Positions 4,776-13,169 of a DNA stretch of 64,000 bases are shown here, one piece after another. The stretch covers positions 1 to 64,000 of the forward strand of contig NZ_JBJIAA010000012.1 of NCBI RefSeq assembly GCF_045310695.1. The letters are read 5' to 3'. Source of the DNA: Clostridium_S neuense. GTDB lineage: Bacteria; Bacillota; Clostridia; Clostridiales; Clostridiaceae. The notes beneath the pieces are model-generated. The model was not told the origin of the DNA and did no database searches. It worked only from the letters and a program-made list of their open reading frames with translations. The number at the start of each line of letters is the position of its first letter. Position 1 is the stretch's first letter. Both the position numbers and the translations under genes were made by a program.

Positions 4776-7295
4776 ATGGAATTAAGAAAGATAATAAGTA
4801 AATTTGATATAGCTTTACAAGGTTTATCAGAACAAGAGGCTGAGAGCAGATTACAGAAGTATGGGTTTAATGAAATAGGAACTGAGAAAAAGAAATCGTC
4901 ATTTCAAAGACTCTTTGAAAATTTAAAAAATCCTCTTGTAATATTATTAGGTGTACTTGCATTAATATCATATATTACTGGAGATTTAAGGGCAGCTTTA
5001 GTTATGTGTGCAATGGTACTTTTAGGTGTGGTTTTAAAGTTTGTACAAGAGATGAAGGCAGATAATTCTGCTGAAAAACTTAAAGCAATGGTAAATATAA
5101 CTGCTACAGTTATTAGAGATGGAGAAGAAAAAGAAGTGCCTTTAAAAATGTTAGTCCCAGGTGATATTGTTCATTTGTCATCAGGGGATATGATACCAGC
5201 AGATGTTGAAATTTTAACTTCTAAAGATTTGTTTATTAATCAATCTGCACTTACAGGTGAATCGCTTCCGGTGGAAAAGTTTTTAACAGAGGACGAATAT
5301 AAAAATCCCCTTGAAAATCCAAAGTTGTGTTTTATGGGGTCTAATGTTGAAAGTGGAACAGCAATGGCAATTGTTACCACGACTGGGAGTGAAACTTATT
5401 TTGGACAGTTAAGTAGTAAAATTACTGAAGAAAGAGAAGCGACAAGCTTTGACAAAGGTGTTAACAAATTTACATGGCTCATGATTAAATTAATTTTTGT
5501 TTTAGCTCCAATTGTATTTTTAATCAATGGAGTAGTTAAAGGAAACTGGTGGGAGGCTTTCTTGTTTGCAATTTCAGTTGCAGTGGGATTAACTCCAGAA
5601 ATGCTTCCTATGATAGTTACTGTAAACTTATCAAAAGGTGCCATATCAATCTCTAAAAAAAAGGTTATAGTAAAAAAGTTAAATGCAATACAAAACTTTG
5701 GAGCTATGGATATATTATGTACAGATAAAACGGGAACAATAACTTGTGGCAGGGTTGTTTTACAAAAGCATATAAATATATATGGCGAAGAAAGTGAAAG
5801 AGTACTTAAATATGGATATATGAATAGTTTCTATCAGACAGGCTTAAAAAATCTTATGGATATAGCTATACTTGAACACAGAGATGATGGAGAAGATTTT
5901 AACATTGAAAATAAGTATGAAAAAATCGATGAAATTCCATTTGATTTTATGAGAAAAAGAATGTCTGTAGTTGTTAGAAATAAGAGGATGGAAGATGTTT
6001 TAATTTGTAAAGGTGCAGTTGAAGAAATTTTAAGCTTATGCAATAAATATGAAACAAAAGAGGGTACAGAGCCTTTTATAGGAAAGATGACAGAAGAAAT
6101 TACGAGGATAGTTACAGATTTAAATAAAGAAGGATATAGAGTTATAGCTGTAGCATATAAAAACTCAAAGAATTACAAAAAGGAATACTCAACTCATGAT
6201 GAAAGTAATCTTACTCTTCTTGGGTTTATGGCATTTTTAGATCCACCAAAGGAAACATCAAGAGAAGCAATTGAAAGGTTCCATAAGAATAGTGTTGCTG
6301 TAAAAGTACTTACAGGGGATAATGATATAGTAACAAAGAATATTTGCGAAGAAGTGAATTTACCTGTTGATTCAATTTTACTTGGGAGTGATATTGATGA
6401 AATGTCAGATGAAGAATTAGCTGATGCAGCAGAAAAAACTACTGTATTTGCCAAACTTTCTCCAATGCATAAAGAAAGAATCATAAAAGCGCTTAAGATC
6501 AAAAATCATGTTGTTGGTTTTATGGGAGATGGAATAAATGATGCACCAGCACTTAAGGCAGCTGATGTTGGTATTTCAGTAGATACAGCTGTGGATATTG
6601 CAAAGGAATCTTCGGATATAATACTTCTTGAAAATAGCCTTTTAGTACTTGAAGAAGGAGTTATTGAGGGAAGAAGAGTATTTGGAAATATTGTAAAGTA
6701 TATAAAAATGACTGCAAGTTCAAATTTCGGAAATATGTTTAGTGTTATTGGAGCAAGTATATTCGTACCGTTTTTGCCTATGATGCCAATACAAGTGCTT
6801 ACAAATAATTTACTTTATGATATATCTCAAACTGCTATACCAACAGATAAAGTTGATGACGAATGGATTGAGAAACCAAGAAAGTGGTCTGTTGATGAAA
6901 TTAAAAGATATATTTTTCATATAGGTCCTATTAGTTCAATATTCGATTATACTACTTATTTTATTATGTTGTTTGTATTTAAGGCATGGAATAATCCAGC
7001 TTTATTTCAAACGGGCTGGTTTTTAGAATCACTATTTACTCAAACACTTATAATTCATATAATTAGAACAAATAAAGTGCCATTTATTCAAAGTATGGCA
7101 AGCAAGCCTTTGATAATAACTTCTGTTTTAATTATGGCTTTTGGTATGCTTTTAGTTAATTCTCCGCTAGGAAGTGCTTTTGGGTTTATAAAATTGCCTA
7201 TATTATATTATCCTTTATTAGCACTAACATTATTAAGTTATGTAGTATTAACTCAAAGAATAAAGACATGGTATATAAATAAATATGCTGATTAA
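4776..7295 (+). CDS. mgtA: MgtA-type magnesium-transporting P-type ATPase
   Basis: An 839-residue P3-type ATPase importing Mg2+ across the membrane with ATP hydrolysis. Seen in order: N-terminal cation ATPase domain (GLSEQEAESRLQKYG), first helices, actuator TGES loop (about 161-164), phosphorylation motif DKTGT with the catalytic Asp at 317, a nucleotide-binding domain with KGA (about 412-414), the hinge TGDN and MGDGINDAPAL, and C-terminal helices. Length is a little below the ~860-900 of enterobacterial MgtA. AAGGAGG lies 8 bases before the ATG. Control by the M-box and further leader elements upstream supports Mg2+ as substrate over Ca2+. A hairpin terminator follows. Confidence 0.92.
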   Translation: MELRKIISKFDIALQGLSEQEAESRLQKYGFNEIGTEKKKSSFQRLFENLKNPLVILLGVLALISYITGDLRAALVMCAMVLLGVVLKFVQEMKADNSAEKLKAMVNITATVIRDGEEKEVPLKMLVPGDIVHLSSGDMIPADVEILTSKDLFINQSALTGESLPVEKFLTEDEYKNPLENPKLCFMGSNVESGTAMAIVTTTGSETYFGQLSSKITEEREATSFDKGVNKFTWLMIKLIFVLAPIVFLINGVVKGNWWEAFLFAISVAVGLTPEMLPMIVTVNLSKGAISISKKKVIVKKLNAIQNFGAMDILCTDKTGTITCGRVVLQKHINIYGEESERVLKYGYMNSFYQTGLKNLMDIAILEHRDDGEDFNIENKYEKIDEIPFDFMRKRMSVVVRNKRMEDVLICKGAVEEILSLCNKYETKEGTEPFIGKMTEEITRIVTDLNKEGYRVIAVAYKNSKNYKKEYSTHDESNLTLLGFMAFLDPPKETSREAIERFHKNSVAVKVLTGDNDIVTKNICEEVNLPVDSILLGSDIDEMSDEELADAAEKTTVFAKLSPMHKERIIKALKIKNHVVGFMGDGINDAPALKAADVGISVDTAVDIAKESSDIILLENSLLVLEEGVIEGRRVFGNIVKYIKMTASSNFGNMFSVIGASIFVPFLPMMPIQVLTNNLLYDISQTAIPTDKVDDEWIEKPRKWSVDEIKRYIFHIGPISSIFDYTTYFIMLFVFKAWNNPALFQTGWFLESLFTQTLIIHIIRTNKVPFIQSMASKPLIITSVLIMAFGMLLVNSPLGSAFGFIKLPILYYPLLALTLLSYVVLTQRIKTWYINKYAD

Positions 7296-7314
7296 AAACA
7301 GCATTTGATTTAAT

Positions 7315-7352
7315 AAAATAGCCTTTCAGATAAAGTTTAAAAGGCTATTTTT
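7315..7352 (+). terminator. Terminator after mgtA
   Basis: AAAATAGCCTTT and AAAGGCTATTTT form a 12-bp stem around a 13-base loop, followed by T-rich sequence. Confidence 0.85.
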
Positions 7353-7502
7353 ATAGTATATTTAAATTTTGCTTGAAAAATATTGGTATATAGGCATAGC
7401 TTGGTTATACTTCATTTAATTTAATAGCGTATTTTTCTTAAAATGGAGCAAACTTATATCGTAATGAAAATTACAAATATTTATTAAGAGGAGGAATTAA
7501 CT

Positions 7503-7697
7503 ATGTCATCAAGAAACAGTAACTTAGTACCTGAAGCAAGAGAAGGATTAGATAAATTTAAAATGGAAGCAGCAAGAGAAGTTGGAGTAAATCTTAAAGA
7601 AGGATATAATGGAGATCTTACTTCAAGAGAAAATGGTTCAGTTGGAGGCCAAATGGTTAAGAAAATGGTTGAAAACTACGAAAATGGCTTAAAGTAA
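7503..7697 (+). CDS. Alpha/beta-type small acid-soluble spore protein
   Basis: A 64-residue classical alpha/beta SASP: NLVPEAREGLDKFKMEAARE, with the GPR cleavage context KMEAAREVG, and the LTSRENGSVGGQMVKKM block. These proteins saturate forespore DNA, making it resistant to UV and heat, and later feed outgrowth as amino acids. AGAGGAGG lies before the ATG. The gene is monocistronic, bounded by terminators on both sides. It is a standard family member, unlike the long variant at 139. Confidence 0.95.
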   Translation: MSSRNSNLVPEAREGLDKFKMEAAREVGVNLKEGYNGDLTSRENGSVGGQMVKKMVENYENGLK

Positions 7698-7735
7698 TTA
7701 AAAACCATAAAAAATTTAAGATGATTTTGTCAATA

Positions 7736-7768
7736 AAAGCCGGTATGACTTCATGTCATATCGGTTTT
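7736..7768. terminator. Terminator between the SASP and the opposite-strand gene
   Basis: AAAGCCGGTATGAC and GTCATATCGGTTTT form a 14-bp stem (one G-U) with a 5-base loop and T-rich tail. Convergent placement means it may serve both strands. Confidence 0.85.
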
Positions 7769-7771
7769 GTT

Positions 7772-8470
7772 TTAGAAATATAGTATACTTCCTCTATCCA
7801 CTAATTTACTATCGCTAAGATAAAGTGGAGTTAGGTTATATTTTTTTATAAAAGAAAGCACCTCATCCCCATATTTGTAATTTTTTAAGTTTCCATAAAA
7901 TGCTATAGTATTATGATCTAAAAGACCGCAGGTACCTCCAATAAATCCATAATCAAAGTCAGTAAGATCAATATCACCTTTAGGCAAAAAAAGTACATCT
8001 AACCCATTTTTACTTGCAGCTTGTGATATTCCAGAGTCATTGGTAATTATAGCAGTATCACTTATTACTGCTGTAGAACATTTTGTATAACCTTGTTTTA
8101 CATTAATTAAGCATTTATAAGAAATTTTTTTATAAAGGTTGTCATCAGTATATTTAAGATTATGTATAAAAAAGTTCTTTAAATTTACAGCATTAAGAAT
8201 TATATCGTACGGATATTTATCTTTAATATCGTTTTTTGATTTTATAATATTTAAATTTAAGCCTTCAAGAGTGCTAATAAATTCATAAGGCATATCTTTG
8301 TGCACAATAGCAGTGCTGTTATCAAGCATGCATAATTGAATATCAGGATGCCCTGAAATGGAATTATATACGGTTTTGCATGGAGGAGTGGTTAATACAT
8401 TATAGCCCATTTTTAACAGTGATATTTTTTCTTCTTCCTTTATTCTATAGTCTACAATTACGTTTTTCAA
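7772..8470 (-). CDS. DUF6873-like GME-fold protein
   Basis: A 232-residue protein that I match, from memory of the family, to the clostridial DUF6873 group, predicted to share the fold of guanidino-group-modifying enzymes. Visible conserved pieces: TPPCKTVYNSISGHPDIQ near residues 26-43, VISDTAIITNDSGI in the middle, GTCGLLDHNTIAFYGN near the C-terminus. Whether a catalytic Cys-His pair is complete I cannot say. The likely start is TTG at 8470, with AGAGGTG 7-8 bases upstream; the longer frame from an ATG at 8518 has no ribosome binding site. It is divergent from ytxC. Confidence 0.6.
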   Translation of the reverse strand: MKNVIVDYRIKEEEKISLLKMGYNVLTTPPCKTVYNSISGHPDIQLCMLDNSTAIVHKDMPYEFISTLEGLNLNIIKSKNDIKDKYPYDIILNAVNLKNFFIHNLKYTDDNLYKKISYKCLINVKQGYTKCSTAVISDTAIITNDSGISQAASKNGLDVLFLPKGDIDLTDFDYGFIGGTCGLLDHNTIAFYGNLKNYKYGDEVLSFIKKYNLTPLYLSDSKLVDRGSILYF

Positions 8471-8544
8471 ATTAAACACCTCTAGAAAAATTATAATATA
8501 AATAGTATTTAGACACAAACTAAATAAATTTTTTTAATAATGGC

Positions 8545-8573
8545 GTATATACTTGCATTTTAAACACATACTA
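8545..8573 (+). promoter_or_regulatory. Candidate sigma-G (forespore) promoter for ytxC
   Basis: GTATA (8545-8549) and CATACTA (8567-8573), 17 bases apart, match the remembered sigma-G consensus (GHATR, CATNHTA) completely. The downstream gene is a sporulation protein, which supports it. Confidence 0.45.
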
Positions 8574-8596
8574 ACATTACGAAAGGAGTGCTGAAA

Positions 8597-9493
8597 ATGC
8601 TTCTTGAAACTGTAGTATACGATGATAAATTGGATAATATAATAAAAAACATAAATGAAATTAAGTATACTTTTGAAAGCAGTAATGTAGCTATTGGAAT
8701 ATCGGAAAGTGTAGAAAATGATTTGCATTATGTTAAAATAATATGTAGTGATAAGGATTATAGTGAAAAAATAAAAAGTAAGTTTTATATATATTTTGCT
8801 GAAGAACTGTATAAGTATATTGCCGGTGATTTTTGCAAGAATAAGTTGAGAGAGTTAGTTAAAGAGTCTTACTTTTTTTTAAATCCTGATGAAATTGATG
8901 ATGTATGTAAGAAATGCAGTAGAATTATATTAAATTATGAAACTATTAATGATAGCAATATTTCATATATTAATATGGTAAATAGCATAGTAAATAAGAT
9001 TATCGAGTGCATAAAGGAAAATGATGAAATAAATATAAATGGATTTACAACTTTTAGAATGAAGAATATAGAAAAAGACTTTTGCAACATTATAGATAAA
9101 ATAATAGAAAATTATATGGTTGAAAAAGAATATGATGAGTTTATAAAGCTTCTAAAGTATTTTGTTGATATACAGGATAGCAAAATTGATGAGTTGAATA
9201 TATACGTTGATAGAGAAGGAAAATATATGCTTAGGGATATGGATGGAAATAACATTGAAAATAAAATGATAGATGAGCTATGTGATGTAAATGTTAGTGG
9301 AGTAAACTTGGATGATGTGCTTATAAGCGGCTTAATAACTCTTTCACCTGAAAAAATTATTATACATTGTAGAGAAAGCTTCACCAACAAAGAAATTATT
9401 CAAACTATAATGAATGTGTTTGAAAATAAAGTTTTTTTCTGCGATGATTGTAAAATGTGTAAGGAATTAAAAAGAAACTTAATTAGACAATGA
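8597..9493 (+). CDS. ytxC: YtxC-like sporulation protein
   Basis: A 298-residue protein of the YtxC family, a group of unknown biochemical function restricted to endospore formers. Recognised by overall layout (an acidic/lysine-rich helical body and a C-terminal IIIHCRESFTNKEIIQT segment) and by its place directly upstream of thrS, as in Bacillus and other clostridia. There is no signal peptide. The C-terminus has a cysteine group CDDCKMCKEL. The start is the ATG at 8597 after AAAGGAG (8582-8588). A fitting sigma-G-type promoter precedes it. Confidence 0.75.
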   Translation: MLLETVVYDDKLDNIIKNINEIKYTFESSNVAIGISESVENDLHYVKIICSDKDYSEKIKSKFYIYFAEELYKYIAGDFCKNKLRELVKESYFFLNPDEIDDVCKKCSRIILNYETINDSNISYINMVNSIVNKIIECIKENDEININGFTTFRMKNIEKDFCNIIDKIIENYMVEKEYDEFIKLLKYFVDIQDSKIDELNIYVDREGKYMLRDMDGNNIENKMIDELCDVNVSGVNLDDVLISGLITLSPEKIIIHCRESFTNKEIIQTIMNVFENKVFFCDDCKMCKELKRNLIRQ

Positions 9494-9506
9494 TTGGAAA
9501 AAGACG

Positions 9507-9535
9507 TTGACTTATAATAATTTTTATATTATAAT
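9507..9535 (+). promoter_or_regulatory. Sigma-A promoter of thrS
   Basis: TTGACT (9507-9512), a 17-base spacer and TATAAT (9530-9535), starting 13 bases after ytxC and leading into the T-box. Confidence 0.8.
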
Positions 9536-9566
9536 ACTCTTAACATCTAGATGTTATTTATATAGT

Positions 9567-9824
9567 TAAAGATTATGATAAGGAAGAGTAGACAAATTAC
9601 AGTTAAAAGAGATAGAAATCCATGGCTGAAAGATTTCTTTAATATGAATTGTTGAAAACCACCTTAGAATTATATGCTGAATTTAGTAAGCATTTTCGCA
9701 TATCTGCGTTATAGATTTGAGTGAAAGGTTATACATAAAATACTAATGTATTAGTATATACCTTTAAGTTGGGTGGAAACACGGTAAGCTCGTCCCATAT
9801 AGGGATGTGCTTTATTTTTTTTGT
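9567..9824 (+). promoter_or_regulatory. T-box leader of thrS (specifier ACC, Thr)
   Basis: Typical T-box order: AAGGAAGAGTAGACAA at 9580-9595 opens stem I, the specifier ACC (9658-9660) follows GAAA and precedes ACC, and the T-box itself reads GGGTGGAAACACGG (9770-9783 region). The terminator is AAGCTCGTCCC with GGGATGTGCTT (9786-9812) and a T-run. Uncharged tRNA-Thr pairing at ACC and at the TGGA bulge would favour antitermination. The T-box sequence departs from the usual GGTGGTACCGCG: the bulge would read TGGA, pairing with a UCCA tRNA end. No protein-coding gene lies in 9494-9859. Confidence 0.9.
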
Positions 9825-9859
9825 AAAAATAAATATATTGAGATATAGGAGGAAAAAGG

Positions 9860-11773
9860 ATGATAAAAATAACGCTTAAAGATGGAAAAGTAATGGAATT
9901 TGAGAATCCTGTTACTGCTGCTGAAGTTGCAAAAGCAATAAGTCCTAGTTTATACAAAAAAGCAATTTCAGTAAAAATTAATGGTAAAAGGGATGAATTA
10001 ATGACAACCATTAATAAAGACAGTGAACTTGAAATATTAACTTTTGATGATGAAGATGGAAAGTGGACTTTAAGACATACTGCTTCACATATACTTGCTC
10101 AGGCAATAAAAAGATTGTATCCTGATGTTAAATTAGCTATAGGACCTGCAATAGCAGATGGATTTTATTATGATTTTGATGCTGATTTTTCGTTTACAGA
10201 TGAAATGTTTCCTAAAATAGAAAAAGAAATGGAAAGAATAATAAAACAAAATATAAAACTTGAAAGATTTGAACTTCCAAGAGAAGAAGCAATAAAATTT
10301 ATGGAAGAAAAGGGAGAACCTTATAAGGTTGAGTTAATAAAGGATTTGCCAGAAGGAGAAACGATTTCCTTTTATAAGCAGGATGATTTCACAGATCTTT
10401 GTGCTGGTCCTCATGTTGAATCTACTGGAAAGGTAAAAGTTATTAAGATTCTTTCAGTTGCAGGTGCTTACTGGAGAGGAAATGAAAAGAATAAAATGCT
10501 CCAGAGAATTTATGCAACAGCATTTACTAAAAAAGAGGATTTGGATGCTTATCTTAATATGCTTGAAGAAGCTAAAAAGAGAGATCACAGAAAAATAGGA
10601 AAAGAACTTGATCTATTTAGTATACATGAAGAGGGACCTGGATTTCCATTCTTTCATCCAAAGGGAATGGTTGTGAGGAATATTCTTGAAAACTATTGGA
10701 GAGAAGTTCATACTAAAGCAGGATACGATGAAATAAGAACTCCTATTATTTTAAATGAAGAATTATGGCATCAATCAGGACACTGGGATCATTATAAAGA
10801 AAATATGTATTTTACTAAAATTGATGAAGAGGATTATGCTATAAAGCCAATGAACTGTCCAGGGTCGATTCTTGTTTATAAAAATGCAATTCATTCCTAT
10901 AGAGAACTTCCAATAAAACTTGGAGAACTTGGACTTGTTCATAGACATGAAAAGTCAGGAGCACTTCATGGACTTATGAGAGTAAGATGCTTTACTCAGG
11001 ATGATGCACATATATTTATGACAAGGGAGCAAATTACAGAGGAAATATTAGGCGTAGTTAAGCTTATAGATTCTTTCTATAAAGTGTTTGGATTTGAATA
11101 TTATGTAGAGCTTTCAACTAGACCAGAAGATTCTATGGGAAGCGATGAAGATTGGGAAATAGCTACAAATGGTCTTATTAATGCCCTTAAGGCTGCAAAC
11201 CTTGATTACAAAGTGAATGAGGGAGATGGAGCTTTCTATGGTCCTAAGATTGATTTTCACTTGAAAGATTGTATAGGAAGAACTTGGCAGTGCGGTACTA
11301 TACAACTTGATTTACAGATGCCTGAAAGATTTGATCTTAACTATGTTGGCGCTGATGGTGAAAAGCATAGACCAGTTATGGTTCACAGAGTTGTATTTGG
11401 AAGTATAGAAAGATTTATAGGAATACTTATAGAACACTATGCAGGGGCATTCCCAACATGGCTTGCACCAGTACAAGTTAGAGTTCTTAATATAACAGAT
11501 ACACAGATTGATTATGTTGATCGTGTAGTAGCTCAACTTAAGGATGCAGGAATAAGAGTTGAGAAGGATATAAGAAATGAAAAGATAGGATATAAGATAA
11601 GAGAAGCTCAACTTCAAAAGATACCTTATATGATTGTAATTGGAGATAAGGAAATGAAAGAAGGCTCTGTAGCTATCAGAAGTAGAAAAGATGGCGATTT
11701 AGGAGCTATGAACTTAGATGATTTTATATTCAAGATTAATGCGGAAGTTAAACAAAAAATAAATTCACTATAA
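9860..11773 (+). CDS. thrS: Threonyl-tRNA synthetase
   Basis: A 637-residue class II synthetase charging tRNA-Thr. Domains: TGS (1-~62), editing domain with the HTASH zinc/proofreading motif at about 74-78, catalytic core with PMNCPGS containing the zinc-binding Cys333, class II motif 2 (HRHEKSGALHGLMRVR) and motif 3 near GSIERFIG, and a C-terminal anticodon-binding domain. Length is as usual. AGGAGG lies before the ATG. Expression is controlled by the T-box upstream. Confidence 0.98.
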   Translation: MIKITLKDGKVMEFENPVTAAEVAKAISPSLYKKAISVKINGKRDELMTTINKDSELEILTFDDEDGKWTLRHTASHILAQAIKRLYPDVKLAIGPAIADGFYYDFDADFSFTDEMFPKIEKEMERIIKQNIKLERFELPREEAIKFMEEKGEPYKVELIKDLPEGETISFYKQDDFTDLCAGPHVESTGKVKVIKILSVAGAYWRGNEKNKMLQRIYATAFTKKEDLDAYLNMLEEAKKRDHRKIGKELDLFSIHEEGPGFPFFHPKGMVVRNILENYWREVHTKAGYDEIRTPIILNEELWHQSGHWDHYKENMYFTKIDEEDYAIKPMNCPGSILVYKNAIHSYRELPIKLGELGLVHRHEKSGALHGLMRVRCFTQDDAHIFMTREQITEEILGVVKLIDSFYKVFGFEYYVELSTRPEDSMGSDEDWEIATNGLINALKAANLDYKVNEGDGAFYGPKIDFHLKDCIGRTWQCGTIQLDLQMPERFDLNYVGADGEKHRPVMVHRVVFGSIERFIGILIEHYAGAFPTWLAPVQVRVLNITDTQIDYVDRVVAQLKDAGIRVEKDIRNEKIGYKIREAQLQKIPYMIVIGDKEMKEGSVAIRSRKDGDLGAMNLDDFIFKINAEVKQKINSL

Positions 11774-11776
11774 TGT

Positions 11777-11805
11777 TTGACAAAATATAATACTAATGAT
11801 ATAAT
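11777..11805 (+). promoter_or_regulatory. Consensus promoter of infC-rpmI-rplT
   Basis: TTGACA (11777-11782) and TATAAT (11800-11805), both perfect, 17 bases apart, immediately after the thrS stop. Confidence 0.8.
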
Positions 11806-11811
11806 AAGTTT

Positions 11812-11925
11812 TGTGTTAAGTAGGAACTGGCCGTTTCTCACCTTGCAGCGCAGCTAGTAAGGTTATATATGTTAATTATTATTTAGTATATTACAGAGCG
11901 GCTTTTTAACCGCTCTGTTTTTATT
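11812..11925 (+). promoter_or_regulatory. infC operon leader with attenuator terminator (probable L20-type leader)
   Basis: A ~110-nt leader contains a GC-rich conserved-looking segment (CTGGCCGTTTCTCACC then GCAGCGCAGCTAG, 11827-11860) and ends in a strong terminator: ACAGAGCGG and CCGCTCTGT (11893-11920) followed by TTTTTATTTT. In Bacillus this operon is attenuated by its own product L20 binding the leader. Position and terminator fit the same scheme; the L20 site was not identified. Confidence 0.65.
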
Positions 11926-11971
11926 TTAATGTTGATATTTTAATATTACATAGTTTTCGGAGGTGAAAGTT

Positions 11972-12490
11972 ATAAGTAAGAATAAAAATTTTCTTGTAAA
12001 TGGAGAAATAAGGGAAAAGCAAGTTAGAGTTATAGGTGATGATGGTTCACAATTAGGTGTTATAAATACACGTGATGCTTTGAAGATAGCAGAAGAAAAA
12101 GAACTTGATTTAGTAGTTATATCGCCTACTGCAGTTCCTCCAGTTTGTAGAATAATGGACTTTGGTAAGTTTGTATATGAACAAACTAAAAAGGAAAAAG
12201 AAAACAAGAAGAACCAAAAAGTAGTCAACATTAAGGAAATAAGATTAAGTGCAACTATTGAAGAACATGATATTGAAATTAAAGCAAATAATGCTTCTAA
12301 GTTCCTAAAGGCTGGAGATAAAGTAAAGGTTACAGTACGTTTTAAAGGAAGGCAAAATGACTATGCCTTCAAAGGAAATGATATTTTAAACAACTTCTTT
12401 GCTAAAGTTGGAGGAGATGCTGTAATTGAAAAGCCAGCAAAATTAGAAGGTAGAAATATGACAATGGTATTAGCACCTAAAAAAGCATAG
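11972..12490 (+). CDS. infC: Translation initiation factor IF-3
   Basis: A 172-residue IF-3, binding the 30S subunit and rejecting non-canonical start codons and elongator tRNAs. N-domain LVNGEIREKQVRVIGDDG and C-domain IKEIRLSATIEEHDIEIKA, then KVKVTVRFKGRQ are diagnostic. The start codon appears to be ATA at 11972: GGAGG (11959-11963) lies 8 bases before it and the protein then aligns with the I-SK start of Bacillus IF-3. A GTG at 11963 is inside the ribosome binding site. A rare start codon is the known basis of IF-3 autoregulation. First gene of the IF3-L35-L20 operon. Confidence 0.93.
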   Translation: MSKNKNFLVNGEIREKQVRVIGDDGSQLGVINTRDALKIAEEKELDLVVISPTAVPPVCRIMDFGKFVYEQTKKEKENKKNQKVVNIKEIRLSATIEEHDIEIKANNASKFLKAGDKVKVTVRFKGRQNDYAFKGNDILNNFFAKVGGDAVIEKPAKLEGRNMTMVLAPKKA

Positions 12491-12509
12491 AAATAGGAGG
12501 AGTTACATT

Positions 12510-12707
12510 ATGCCAAAAATGAAGACTAACAGAGCAGCTGCCAAGAGATTTAAGCTTACTGGTACTGGAAAGTTAAAAAGAGCTAAGGCTTTTAAAAAGC
12601 ATATATTAACAAAAAAATCTGCAAAAACTAAGAGAAATTTAAGAAGTACAGCTTATGTATCAGAAACACAAGAAAAAACAATGAAAAAATTGTTACCATA
12701 CCTATAG
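12510..12707 (+). CDS. rpmI: 50S ribosomal protein L35
   Basis: A 65-residue basic protein with the L35 signature: PKMKTNRAAAKRFKLTGTGK at the N-terminus, then KRAKAFKKHILTKKS. AGGAGG precedes the ATG; 19 bases after infC. Confidence 0.98.
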   Translation: MPKMKTNRAAAKRFKLTGTGKLKRAKAFKKHILTKKSAKTKRNLRSTAYVSETQEKTMKKLLPYL

Positions 12708-12735
12708 TAGGAAAGGTTTTAAGGAGGTTTACTAA

Positions 12736-13095
12736 ATGGCTAGAGTTAAAAGAGCGGTTAATGCTCGTAAATATCATAAAAAAATATTAAAACTTGCTAA
12801 AGGATACTATGGTGGCAAGAGCAAGTTATTTAAAACAGCAAATGAAACAGTTATAAGAGCACTTAGAAATGCTTATGTTGGAAGAAGATTAAAGAAGAGA
12901 GATTTTAGAAAACTTTGGATAGCAAGAATTAATGCTGCTACAAGAATAAATGGTCTTTCTTATTCAAAATTTATGAATGGAATTAAACTTGCTGGAATAG
13001 GCATGAATAGAAAAATGCTTTCAGAAATAGCTATAAATGATCCAAAAGCTTTTTCTGAGTTAGTTGAAATAGCAAAAAAGCAAATTAGTGCTTAA
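12736..13095 (+). CDS. rplT: 50S ribosomal protein L20
   Basis: A 119-residue primary 23S rRNA-binding protein needed for early 50S assembly. N-terminal ARVKRAVNARKYHKKILKLA and GYYGGKSKLFKTA are diagnostic. In Firmicutes L20 also represses its own operon through the leader (see 11812). AGGAGG precedes the ATG. Confidence 0.98.
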   Translation: MARVKRAVNARKYHKKILKLAKGYYGGKSKLFKTANETVIRALRNAYVGRRLKKRDFRKLWIARINAATRINGLSYSKFMNGIKLAGIGMNRKMLSEIAINDPKAFSELVEIAKKQISA

Positions 13096-13101
13096 TTAGA
13101 G

Positions 13102-13126
13102 TGCAGCCATAGGGCTGCATTTTTGC
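13102..13126 (+). terminator. Terminator of the infC operon
   Basis: TGCAGCC and GGCTGCA with a 4-base loop, followed by TTTTTG. Confidence 0.9.
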
Positions 13127-13169
13127 TAAATATATAAAAACTCCATAAAACTAAAAAGGGCTTGATAGT

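Noticed and set aside
7386..7419. A sigma-G promoter before the SASP at 7503
   Set aside because: GTATA/GCATA and CATTTAA elements exist, but spacing (22 or 14) and the -10 sequence do not fit the consensus.
9751..10011. Minus-strand open frame across the thrS T-box and start
   Set aside because: Overlaps a known regulatory RNA and the conserved TGS domain; no start signal.
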